Source: Ohtaekwangia sp036503775
Lineage (GTDB): Bacteria > Bacteroidota > Bacteroidia > Cytophagales > Cyclobacteriaceae
Direction of reading: 5' to 3'
DNA: 64,000 bases
Assembly: GCA_036503775.1 (NCBI GenBank)
Contig: DASXWH010000021.1
Location: 1 to 64,000, forward strand
Made by a program: the position numbers and the translations under genes. Under the pieces are notes generated by a model, which was not told where the DNA came from, ran no database searches, and was given only the letters and a program-made list of their open reading frames with translations. Shown piece after piece: positions 45,061 to 52,426 of the stretch; within the stretch, counting starts at the first letter, position 1; every line of letters starts with the position of its first letter.

Positions 45061-45819
45061 TCAGAAGTTCGGTGACAATAAATATTTAGAATAGAATTCA
45101 TCAATCACTTTAACAGCATCCTCGGGTGTGTCAACCAGATCAAATAAGTCCTGGTCTTCTTCATTGATCATCTTGTCGTGCACCAGTACTTTCTTCCACC
45201 AATCCAACAAGCCTCCCCAGAATTTCTTGCCCACCAATACAATGGGGAATCTTCCGATCTTCTTGGTCTGGATCAGCGTAAGCGCTTCCGTAAGTTCATC
45301 CAGTGTTCCGAATCCTCCGGGCATCACGATAAACCCCTGAGAATATTTCATAAACATTACTTTACGAACGAAGAAGTAATCAAATGTGATCAGCTTATCC
45401 GGATCGATGTAAATGTTCCCTTTCTGTTCGTGTGGTAAGTAAATGTTCAGCCCGACAGATTTTCCTTTTGCCCGGTTAGCTCCACGGTTACCAGCCTCCA
45501 TGATACCTGGGCCTCCTCCGGTGATGACCCCATATCCTTCCTGCACAAGCTGGAAGGCAATCTCTTCTGCCATCTTATAATATGGATTACTGGGCTTGAC
45601 ACGTGCTGAACCAAAAATAGTAACACAAGGCCCGATCTTGGCCAACTTTTCAAGACCTTCTACAAACTCCGACATCACTTTAAAAATCATCCAGCTGTTT
45701 GCGCCTTTGATCTCTGCCCAATCCTTATCCTTAAATGCTTTCCGGATTCTTTGTTCTTCCTCCAGTGCTTCCTGCAGCAGCGCTTCATCCACATTTTTCT
45801 TTTTACTCTTCGATGTCAT
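45061..45819 (-). CDS. LOG family protein (TIGR00730, Rossmann fold)
   Basis: A 252-residue cytoplasmic protein of the LOG family, whose members cleave ribose 5-phosphate from nucleoside 5'-monophosphates such as cytokinin precursors. The motifs are VTIFGSARVKPSNPYY, GGGPGIMEAGNRGA and MPGGFGTLDELTEALTL (PGGxGTxxE). The N-terminal 35-residue helical segment is an extension seen in some bacterial forms. A start at ATG 45819 is preferred over TTG 45828. The substrate is unknown. It lies upstream of the dienelactone hydrolase-like gene. Confidence 0.9.
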   Translation of the reverse strand: MTSKSKKKNVDEALLQEALEEEQRIRKAFKDKDWAEIKGANSWMIFKVMSEFVEGLEKLAKIGPCVTIFGSARVKPSNPYYKMAEEIAFQLVQEGYGVITGGGPGIMEAGNRGANRAKGKSVGLNIYLPHEQKGNIYIDPDKLITFDYFFVRKVMFMKYSQGFIVMPGGFGTLDELTEALTLIQTKKIGRFPIVLVGKKFWGGLLDWWKKVLVHDKMINEEDQDLFDLVDTPEDAVKVIDEFYSKYLLSPNF

Positions 45820-45901
45820 TTTGTTCAACGTTTAGTATCGAAATATACACGATGGATTGAATATTAGCTACCTCTGAAAGACGAGGCCTGTGCAATCACT
45901 T

Positions 45902-46810
45902 TTAGAGCAGAAGGTCACGCAGAGCCTCATCGAGATCTTCATGTTTGAATCTAAATCCGCACTGCCGGATTTTATCCGGTGACACTTTACTGCCATGAAT
46001 AACCACGTCTGCCATTTCACCAATCACCAGCTTTAAAATAAATCCCGGAACCGGAGGAAGGATCAGCGGTTTCTTCAGCACACGGGCAATTCGTTTGGTG
46101 AGTTCGCGATTTGTTACGGGAAGAGGCGCTACACCATTGTAAGAGCCACTCATGTTTTTGTTTTCACAACCCAGGATAAACATTCTGCACACATCATCCA
46201 GGTGTATCCAGCTTACAAACTGGTTCCCGGAACCTAATGGAGATCCTGCGAATAAGGTAATGGGTTTAGCCATTTCCTGTAAGGCACCACCACGATCGCT
46301 CAGCACAATTCCTACACGTATCTTCACCACCCGAATTCCGAGGGATTCCAATGTGTCCGCTTCCTTTTCCCACTGGTCTACTACCGTAGAAAGAAAATCA
46401 TGGCCTGGAGGGTGTGTTTCAGTGATGACCTCTGTTCCATCTGAAAAACCATAATATCCTATTGCTGAAGCCGACACCACTGTCGTTACAGCATGATCAC
46501 CTTTACTGAGTTCTTCTTTTAAAAGTCGTAAGGATTGAACGCGGCTATCCAGGATCTCCTTCTTCCACGCTTTCGACCACCGTTTGTCACCTACATTAGC
46601 GCCTGCCAGATGAATAATGGAATCAACATTACGGAAAGCTTCACGATCCAACTTCTTTTGTTTAAGATCCCAGGTGAAAGACCTGATCTTACCCGGCCTT
46701 TTGTTTCTTCCCAGGTGAGATACGGAATGACCTGCCTCAACCAGCATTTCTGTAAGACGGGTTCCGATCAATCCTGACGCCCCCGTGATCAAAATATTTT
46801 TTGGGTTCAA
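45902..46810 (-). CDS. TIGR01777 family epimerase-like protein (paralogue)
   Basis: A second TIGR01777/YfcH-type SDR protein, about 302 residues from the TTG at 46810, which begins just before KNILITGASGLIGTR. The family layout is complete: VDSIIHLAGANVGDKRW, FVSWIHLDDVCRMFI and IHGSKVSPDKIRQCGFRF. A longer frame starts at ATG 46876 or 46852; these would add residues ahead of the Rossmann motif and overlap the divergent exported-protein gene, so they are less likely. Function is unknown. The paralogue is at 36374-37300. Confidence 0.82.
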   Translation of the reverse strand: MNPKNILITGASGLIGTRLTEMLVEAGHSVSHLGRNKRPGKIRSFTWDLKQKKLDREAFRNVDSIIHLAGANVGDKRWSKAWKKEILDSRVQSLRLLKEELSKGDHAVTTVVSASAIGYYGFSDGTEVITETHPPGHDFLSTVVDQWEKEADTLESLGIRVVKIRVGIVLSDRGGALQEMAKPITLFAGSPLGSGNQFVSWIHLDDVCRMFILGCENKNMSGSYNGVAPLPVTNRELTKRIARVLKKPLILPPVPGFILKLVIGEMADVVIHGSKVSPDKIRQCGFRFKHEDLDEALRDLLL

Positions 46811-46818
46811 TTTTTCTG

Positions 46819-46826
46819 TAGTTTTG
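46819..46826 (+). promoter_or_regulatory. Candidate -7 element, exported coiled-coil protein
   Basis: TAGTTTTG fits TAnnTTTG and lies 24 nt before the start codon at 46851. A TTTG at 46800-46803 is 15 nt upstream, shorter than the usual 19, so this is weak. Confidence 0.35.
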
Positions 46827-46850
46827 AATCTACTAACCAATGTAACAAAC

Positions 46851-47549
46851 ATGCCCTGCCTAAAAAAGTTTTGCATTCTTTCCTTATTTGCTGTTCTCAG
46901 CTGTACTGCCTTAGCCCAGACTGTAAAAGTTAAAAAAGAGACTGCTCGTGTTAAGGGAGAAAATATTGAAGGCTACGAAGTTGTACTTGAAGGATCGTAT
47001 GAAAGTGTAGCGGAATCCTTTACCAAATTTTTAAAGACCATAGGTAAAGTAAAGCAAGGTGATGATGGCATTTTGGTTAATGAGCCATCGGTAAATGGCC
47101 TCGCCTACAAACAACCTTTACTGGCTGCTACCAAACAAAAAGATAAGGCTGGTGCAGCGTGGATAGGGATCAAATCCAGTGACTGGGCAAAAGAAGATGC
47201 CGAGAAAGTGAACAAGGAGTTGGAAAAAATCCTGAAAGATTTTGGCGTAAAGTTCTATCGCGATCAGATTCAATTGCAGGTAGATGAATCCACCCGGGCT
47301 TCACTGGCAGTAGACAAGCAAAAGCAGCGGCTTACCAACGAAAATAAAACCCTCAATACCAAACTGGAAGATAACAAGCGGGAAAAGTTGCAGCTGGAAA
47401 AATCGCTGGAAGCCAATAAACTGGAGAACGAAACCTTGTTGAAGAAATTAGAAAAGAACAAACATGATCAGGATTCTGTAGCCCTGGCAGGAGAACAAAT
47501 TAAGAAAGTAGTTGACATGCATAAGGACAGGCAACGGAAAGTGAATTAG
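46851..47549 (+). CDS. Exported coiled-coil protein, unknown
   Basis: A 232-residue exported protein. The first 23 residues are a signal peptide (ILSLFAVLSCTALAQ). LSC could also serve as a lipobox, so a lipoprotein is possible. Residues about 24-140 are mixed alpha/beta (EGYEVVLEGSYESVAESFTK), and residues about 145-232 are a strongly charged coiled coil (NKREKLQLEKSLEANKLENE) that would dimerise or brace the protein. I do not recognise the family. The ATG at 46851 is chosen because an earlier in-frame start at 46785 adds residues ahead of the signal peptide. A bidirectional terminator follows. Confidence 0.72.
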   Translation: MPCLKKFCILSLFAVLSCTALAQTVKVKKETARVKGENIEGYEVVLEGSYESVAESFTKFLKTIGKVKQGDDGILVNEPSVNGLAYKQPLLAATKQKDKAGAAWIGIKSSDWAKEDAEKVNKELEKILKDFGVKFYRDQIQLQVDESTRASLAVDKQKQRLTNENKTLNTKLEDNKREKLQLEKSLEANKLENETLLKKLEKNKHDQDSVALAGEQIKKVVDMHKDRQRKVN

Positions 47550-47565
47550 ATCTATTAAAAAAATA

Positions 47566-47595
47566 AAAAGGGTCATCTGTTACGATGACCCTTTT
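47566..47595. terminator. Bidirectional terminator between convergent genes
   Basis: AAAAGGGTCATC and GATGACCCTTTT form a perfect 12-bp stem with the 6-nt loop TGTTAC. The A-rich 5' side and T-rich 3' side give T-tracts on both strands. It sits between the coiled-coil protein gene (ends 47549) and the beta-propeller gene (ends 47613). Confidence 0.9.
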
Positions 47596-47612
47596 ACTTT
47601 TACGGCAGATTG

Positions 47613-49400
47613 TTACAGGCTAAAACTTAACATATCTGATCCGTTCAATACATATAGTTGTCCGGTGACATAATCAATTTCATACACCGGCTCCATATCC
47701 TTTAGTACAATCTTGCCGGCTTCTTTTCCGCTGGCTTTATCTACTTTGATCATCCCTACGCGCTTGCTGTCTGCATCTTCAACACGTGTCATGATGAACT
47801 GAGCATCCTGTGTTGAAAAGGTACTTTTACGGTTTTTGATCACATCTCCAATTCCTGATGTAATCTCATCACCACGCTCTGAACGTTTGATGGTGGTAGT
47901 ACCCGGGTTATTTGGGTCTTGCTCCGCTTCCAGGTTTGTAGCCGTAGCATAAACCTGTCCCATCGTTCCTAATATTTTTGCTGCAGTTCCCAATGATGCG
48001 GGCTTGTAATACACAGAATAAACGGTTTTGCCATCTGCTCCTACCAACCACATATTTTGTGATGAGCTGAGGAGGTATCCGGTTGAAACTACTTCAATGC
48101 GTTTTACATCTTCTTCTGAACCTTTGAACTTGATCTCTTCATTGATCATTTCATAGTTCAGTGTTTCCATGTTTATACGGTAAAGCTTACCATCTGAATA
48201 AACCAGTGCAATTTTATCATCCAGGTATGTAACCGGGCTTCCTTTAAGCTTGATTCTTTTTTTCCAGATCGTATCATCACCTGTTTTAAGGTCGATCATA
48301 TTCCCTTCGCTGGCTGTTGCAAAGAAAATTCCTTTCGAGGTTAGCCGGAAATTAAAAATTGGCTCTGTTGTATAAGGACGCTTCCAGAGTTGTGTTCCAT
48401 CGAATCCGATGTAATCAAACATAGAAGCTTTTTCATCACCACCATAAACCAGAATACCTTCAGTTGTAAATTTCAATGACTTGAAGGTATTGGAAAATGT
48501 CACCGGCTTTTTCCAGGTGGCCTTTCCGGTTGATTGCTCAATCTGGTTGATCTCATACGATGTAACCACATACATTTTATTATCTGCGGTAGGAATAAAC
48601 ATCTGAAACTCACCATTGATCTTAACCGGATCTTTCCAGAGATCTTTTCCATCAGCCAGAGAAAGAGCAGAGATCTTTTTTCCAGCACCTACATACACTG
48701 TATTTCCATCTTCAGAGAAATTCAGTTTTCCAACAGACTTTTCATTTTCAACAGTCCACAGTACTTTACCGGTCTGCGCATCCAGTCTCTTCAGAATCTT
48801 TTGATCAGGATAGAGAATGTTTCCATCCTTATCGGAAACCGATGAAGCAGTAAGGGCGCTGGCAATTCCTTCTTTCAATGCACCAAGACCAAAACCGGTT
48901 TTCTTATCCGGCAATTCAAACCGCCAACGTTCCTTTCCTGACGCTATGTCAATCAGGCTTAAATAGACTTTCTTTTCCTGTTTGATCTCCAGAAGAATAA
49001 CACCGATATCAACCAGCGGTGTTTTTTGACGAATCACTACATCCGCTTCTACGTTGTTGTAGATCATACGACCTGTGAGAAAATCGATAATCGCTGTTTG
49101 TGATTTAAGACCTTTGCTAACGCCATCAAAAATGGCAAAAGGGGTACCTTCCAGTTCAACAAAACTTTCCTTTGTAACACCCGTAGCTTTGATCTCCCAA
49201 ATCTTCTGTTGCTTAGCCGGGTCAATACATATAAGAGAGCTGCCTGCAGATGTAACTACAGTACCAGCTGAGGTAATGGTTAACCAGTCTGCCTTACCTC
49301 CCAGATCTACTTTCCATTTGGGATCGCCACTCTGGGCATGGCTGACAGAAACCAGTGCACACACGAATACACTGACAAACATTAAAAATTTTGCTTTCAT
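47613..49400 (-). CDS. Exported PQQ-like beta-propeller protein
   Basis: A 595-residue exported protein: signal peptide (residues 1-22, FVCALVSVSHAQ). The mature part is a series of PQQ/WD-like blades with the pattern GKVLW or GKERWRFE (for example LDAQTGKVLWTVE, LADGKDLWKDPV, QSTGKATWKKPV). No catalytic residues of quinoprotein dehydrogenases are evident, so it may be a scaffold. It is flanked by a terminator downstream and a good promoter match about 110 nt upstream. Confidence 0.82.
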   Translation of the reverse strand: MKAKFLMFVSVFVCALVSVSHAQSGDPKWKVDLGGKADWLTITSAGTVVTSAGSSLICIDPAKQQKIWEIKATGVTKESFVELEGTPFAIFDGVSKGLKSQTAIIDFLTGRMIYNNVEADVVIRQKTPLVDIGVILLEIKQEKKVYLSLIDIASGKERWRFELPDKKTGFGLGALKEGIASALTASSVSDKDGNILYPDQKILKRLDAQTGKVLWTVENEKSVGKLNFSEDGNTVYVGAGKKISALSLADGKDLWKDPVKINGEFQMFIPTADNKMYVVTSYEINQIEQSTGKATWKKPVTFSNTFKSLKFTTEGILVYGGDEKASMFDYIGFDGTQLWKRPYTTEPIFNFRLTSKGIFFATASEGNMIDLKTGDDTIWKKRIKLKGSPVTYLDDKIALVYSDGKLYRINMETLNYEMINEEIKFKGSEEDVKRIEVVSTGYLLSSSQNMWLVGADGKTVYSVYYKPASLGTAAKILGTMGQVYATATNLEAEQDPNNPGTTTIKRSERGDEITSGIGDVIKNRKSTFSTQDAQFIMTRVEDADSKRVGMIKVDKASGKEAGKIVLKDMEPVYEIDYVTGQLYVLNGSDMLSFSL

Positions 49401-49801
49401 GAATTAGGTTTATGTTTATGATGGTGAAAAAATGATTGCATTAATTCGGGTTGTATCCTGCTAACGGATTGAGATAGTCTTTTGCGTTTAAAAAATATAT
49501 TTGCTAACGATCAAAAGTATAGATTTTAAAAGTCCAGTCAATACGAATGCCCTTCAGGATTAATTCAATCTGTCAGCAAATATTACATGCTACACGTGTT
49601 TCAACATTTATGATTGAATCGAATCACCGCAACATATTTAATTAAGCGTTGCCTGTACGTTGTGAACTGGCCAAAGCGTATCTATTGATATTGGAGCCTT
49701 TCAGAACACTAAAATGACTTTAAACATAAGAGAAATATTACCTTTCATTCATTCATAAAAGGTAATTCAAGAAGCTGGGATCGTTGTAATTTTTAGGCTT
49801 A
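49401..49801. other. Intergenic region, no gene found
   Basis: About 400 nt between the beta-propeller gene and the next lipoprotein gene, both on the minus strand. I see a promoter candidate at 49512-49542 for the former and a weak 8-bp hairpin (TTACCTTT and AAAGGTAA, 49738-49765) near the end of the latter. The rest is AT-rich with no open frame, tRNA or known RNA pattern. Confidence 0.6.
49512..49542 (-). promoter_or_regulatory. Candidate promoter for the beta-propeller gene
   Basis: On the minus strand ATTG (49542-49539) and TACTTTTG (49519-49512) are 19 nt apart, a near-exact match to the Bacteroidota pattern TTTG-N19-TAnnTTTG. The transcript would have a 5' leader of about 105 nt before the start codon at 49400. 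Confidence 0.5.
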
Positions 49802-50350
49802 TTAAATGCCGGGCTTAATGAGCCATTCGTATTGAATGGTATCGTAGTAGGTTATTTTATCCGGCCACTCGATGTAGTCAGGGTGTTTCAAATAATCATC
49901 CACATTACCCTGTTTGACCATTCGTTTGAACAATTCATCACCCCGTTTTTGCAGGTCAGGTAGTGGGGCAACCGGAGTGTTAAAGATCTCCCGGAAAGAA
50001 ACAATCTTATTATCAGCATTCAGTTTGAATGTGCCTCCTACACCACGCTGGATTCCCTGGGGACTACGTGCGGGTCTGATGAGGTAATAGTAATGCACGC
50101 CCTGTTCATCGCGGTAATACTTTTCAAAAGTGAATTTGGGAAGTTGCTTGACGTAATACTTTCTGAAGCGCGGCTCAAAACGAGTCTGAGGATCTGCATA
50201 GGGTGCACGAACATAGACGTAGGTAATAATATCCGTTAATAATGAATCCTTTTCTGTGGCTGAAAAATATTGTGTAACATCATACTTATCCTTGCAGGAG
50301 GTAAAACAGACAGTAATTGCGAAAAGAAGAACAGTGGTGACCTTATTCAT
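49802..50350 (-). CDS. Lipoprotein, unknown function
   Basis: A 182-residue lipoprotein: signal peptide with lipobox VCFTSC (Cys at about 19). The mature part has no catalytic motif I recognise. It is rich in Tyr and aromatic residues (KFTFEKYYRDEQGVHYYYL) and contains PARSPQGIQRGVGGTFKL. The ATG at 50350 is preferred over a start 8 codons upstream because the signal peptide then begins at once. A terminator-like hairpin lies between it and the preceding (upstream) gene. Confidence 0.7.
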   Translation of the reverse strand: MNKVTTVLLFAITVCFTSCKDKYDVTQYFSATEKDSLLTDIITYVYVRAPYADPQTRFEPRFRKYYVKQLPKFTFEKYYRDEQGVHYYYLIRPARSPQGIQRGVGGTFKLNADNKIVSFREIFNTPVAPLPDLQKRGDELFKRMVKQGNVDDYLKHPDYIEWPDKITYYDTIQYEWLIKPGI

Positions 50351-50375
50351 ATAGCTGAGAGAACCAGAGTACAAA

Positions 50376-50407
50376 ATAAAAAAGCCGGAGAGGCAATCTC
50401 TCCGACT
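50376..50407 (-). terminator. Terminator after the beta-helix lipoprotein gene
   Basis: On the minus strand AGTCGGAGAG and CTCTCCGGCT pair (one G-T pair), followed by a run of T residues (TTTTTT then ATTTTG). It lies 27 nt after the stop of the lipoprotein gene at 50434 and separates it from the next lipoprotein. Confidence 0.8.
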
Positions 50408-50433
50408 TTCACATATTTATTTAACAAACCTGA

Positions 50434-52305
50434 CTATTGATAAACGTTTGTAGTGGGTGTGAAACTTGACCAACCGGCTGTCCAGTCAGTTGCTCCAAAA
50501 GCACCGATGTAATTAACGTTCTTATCGAAGAAAGTACCGGCAGCTGGCGTGTTATCCCAAAGACCAGTTTTGCCAAGCAATGTGCCTTCGGTAGTTCCGG
50601 CAGCTGGCGTTAAGTCTGGTGCAGGGCCCAGGTCAAAGGCAGTTGGATCGATCCCACTGTCTTCCCATCTGTTGATAACTTTATTTCCAAAAGATGCCGT
50701 TACAAACCAGGTAGAAGGTTTTACTGAAGCACCATCCATAAAAATATCCGCTGGTGAAGTTGCTGTATCTTTATCGCGAACAGCCCAGCCGCGTGGGGCT
50801 TGCGGGTGCTGAGCACCATTCGCAGGAGCAGCAGAGAAGATAGTTCCTGCCTCACCATAACCATTACCTCCCCAATTGTCAACGCCAGCGAGATAAACGT
50901 TTCTGAACTGCAATTCTCCGTCAGTGCCATTTGTACCATATGCATTGGTACGGGTATTCGCTCCGTCTATGAATAAACCATTCGGATAACCTGTAAAGAA
51001 TGAATTGTAAATCCTGATCTTGTTGTTTCTGCGAATGTGCATGGCATTCTGGAAATTATCCTGAATGTTCAGGTCACGGGATTTCTTTGGACCAATAATC
51101 GTAACGTTTGCAAATACAGGTGATGTATACGGAGTTATTGCACCTGTTCCAGTTCCTTCATTGTCAACCTCGAAGCCATTTGAACCAGACTGATCTGCCA
51201 GGGTATTATCCCGGATGCCAAGAGCCCACTGAACATTACCTGAATATCCATAGTCTACATCGAAGTCATCATCAAGTCCGCGGTAAACAACGAGGTGTTT
51301 TGCATTCACTTTACCACCAAACCACTCGAATCCATCGTCAAGACCATACGAAGTCTGTACATAGTCAATAGTTGTTCCTGAACCAACACTACCCAATGTT
51401 AAGGAGTTAACTTCCTGGTTTGGATTGATCGGATTACCGGCAAATTCAATACGAACGTATTTAAGGGAACCTGAATTATCTTCATCCGGTGAAGTGATAG
51501 GTGCGTCACCTACGCCATGGAAAGCACCGTAGCCTCCCTCGAGATGTACATTCGCACCTTGGTTATTAACAGCACGACCTACAATTACCAAACCAGACCA
51601 GTCACCGGGCTGGCGTTGACCCGGTGCACGTTCTGAGGTAAAGATGATCGGTTCTTCTAACGTTCCTTCGGCTATAATTTTGTTTCCGCGTTGAATGATC
51701 AACGCACCCTTAGATTCACGGTCTCCCATGATAATGGTTCCCGGTTCAATGTTAAGGGTTACGCCTGTAACATCTGTGCCACCAGAACGCTTAGCATCAT
51801 CACCAACACGAACAAAACCTTTTAACAAATAGATTTTATCCGATGTCCAAGTAGTGGTTGTCGATATAATTGTGCTGGCACCAGGAGTACCGATTTCAAC
51901 CAGTGTTTTACTGGAAACCGTAACAGCCACTGTAGCCAGGTTTGAAAAACGATCTTCGAGGTCAATAGCCTGGAAGCTAAAGTTCACGACCGTGCCGATA
52001 GGAAGATTTTCAATAACATATGAGAAATCATAAGTGGCTTCGGTTTCACCATCAAATGCTTCGGTGTCAAACGCAGCTCCGTTTTTCAGGATGATGATTT
52101 CGGACAAGCCTTCCGGAGCATCAATCGTTACAGCAGCGGTAACTTCAGTACCTGGAAGACCTTGTGTAGTAGAAGGTGCTACATCAACAGATGGTGGTGC
52201 CTTCAGGGCATCATCATCATCGCTACAGGAAGACAGAAGAATCACTGAAGCCAGAAGAGCTACACTCACTGTGAAATAGCTCCATCGTAAAAGACGTTTT
52301 TTCAT
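50434..52305 (-). CDS. Large beta-helix lipoprotein, partner of TonB receptor
   Basis: A 623-residue lipoprotein. The lipobox is ILLSSC, followed by an acidic SDDDD stretch typical of surface-exposed Bacteroidota lipoproteins. Residues about 50-140 look like an Ig-like domain; residues about 150-480 read as a right-handed beta helix of Gly/Asn-rich rungs (IIAEGTLEEPIIFTSERAPG; GTTIDYVQTSYGLDDGFEWF). It has no visible enzyme motif. It lies downstream of a TonB-dependent receptor in the same direction, so it probably binds the ligand or its carrier at the cell surface. The ATG at 52305 gives the canonical signal peptide. Confidence 0.78.
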   Translation of the reverse strand: MKKRLLRWSYFTVSVALLASVILLSSCSDDDDALKAPPSVDVAPSTTQGLPGTEVTAAVTIDAPEGLSEIIILKNGAAFDTEAFDGETEATYDFSYVIENLPIGTVVNFSFQAIDLEDRFSNLATVAVTVSSKTLVEIGTPGASTIISTTTTWTSDKIYLLKGFVRVGDDAKRSGGTDVTGVTLNIEPGTIIMGDRESKGALIIQRGNKIIAEGTLEEPIIFTSERAPGQRQPGDWSGLVIVGRAVNNQGANVHLEGGYGAFHGVGDAPITSPDEDNSGSLKYVRIEFAGNPINPNQEVNSLTLGSVGSGTTIDYVQTSYGLDDGFEWFGGKVNAKHLVVYRGLDDDFDVDYGYSGNVQWALGIRDNTLADQSGSNGFEVDNEGTGTGAITPYTSPVFANVTIIGPKKSRDLNIQDNFQNAMHIRRNNKIRIYNSFFTGYPNGLFIDGANTRTNAYGTNGTDGELQFRNVYLAGVDNWGGNGYGEAGTIFSAAPANGAQHPQAPRGWAVRDKDTATSPADIFMDGASVKPSTWFVTASFGNKVINRWEDSGIDPTAFDLGPAPDLTPAAGTTEGTLLGKTGLWDNTPAAGTFFDKNVNYIGAFGATDWTAGWSSFTPTTNVYQ

Positions 52306-52343
52306 TGTATAATAGTTGATTTTCAAGATTTCTAATTCTGCTT

Positions 52344-52351
52344 CAAAGCTA
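52344..52351 (-). promoter_or_regulatory. Candidate -7 element for the beta-helix lipoprotein gene
   Basis: TAGCTTTG on the minus strand (52351-52344) fits TAnnTTTG and is 39 nt from the start codon at 52305. The direct-repeat box at 52360-52377 ends 8 nt upstream, where a -33 element would be. Confidence 0.5.
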
Positions 52352-52388
52352 TTCGGCCCTTGTTAACTCATTGTTAACAAGGGCCGAA
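52352..52388. terminator. Perfect hairpin between TonB receptor and lipoprotein genes
   Basis: TTCGGCCCTTGTTAA and TTAACAAGGGCCGAA form a perfect 15-bp stem around the 7-nt loop CTCATTG. It lies 38 nt beyond the receptor gene's stop. The following bases (AATAGCTTT on the minus strand) are only a weak T-tract, so it may be an imperfect terminator or an mRNA-processing or stability hairpin. It also contains two copies of TTGTTAA 11 nt apart. Confidence 0.6.
52360..52377. promoter_or_regulatory. 11-bp-period direct repeat upstream of lipoprotein gene
   Basis: TTGTTAA, the spacer CTCA, then TTGTTAA. The near edge is 55 nt from the lipoprotein start at 52305. The same arrangement is found upstream of the receptor. 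Because GTTAAC is self-complementary, the pair here also falls within the hairpin arms, so part of the match could be due to that. Confidence 0.45.
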
Positions 52389-52426
52389 CTTTAGGTTACC
52401 AATAGGGAGTTTACTTTAAGGAAACC

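Noticed and set aside
45902..46876. Longer TIGR01777 protein from ATG 46876
   Set aside because: The extra 22 residues precede the Rossmann motif, have no family counterpart and overlap the divergent gene's start.
49738..49765. Hairpin TTACCTTT and AAAGGTAA after a lipoprotein gene
   Set aside because: 8-bp stem with a 12-nt loop and no clear T-tract on the gene's strand; too weak to call a terminator.
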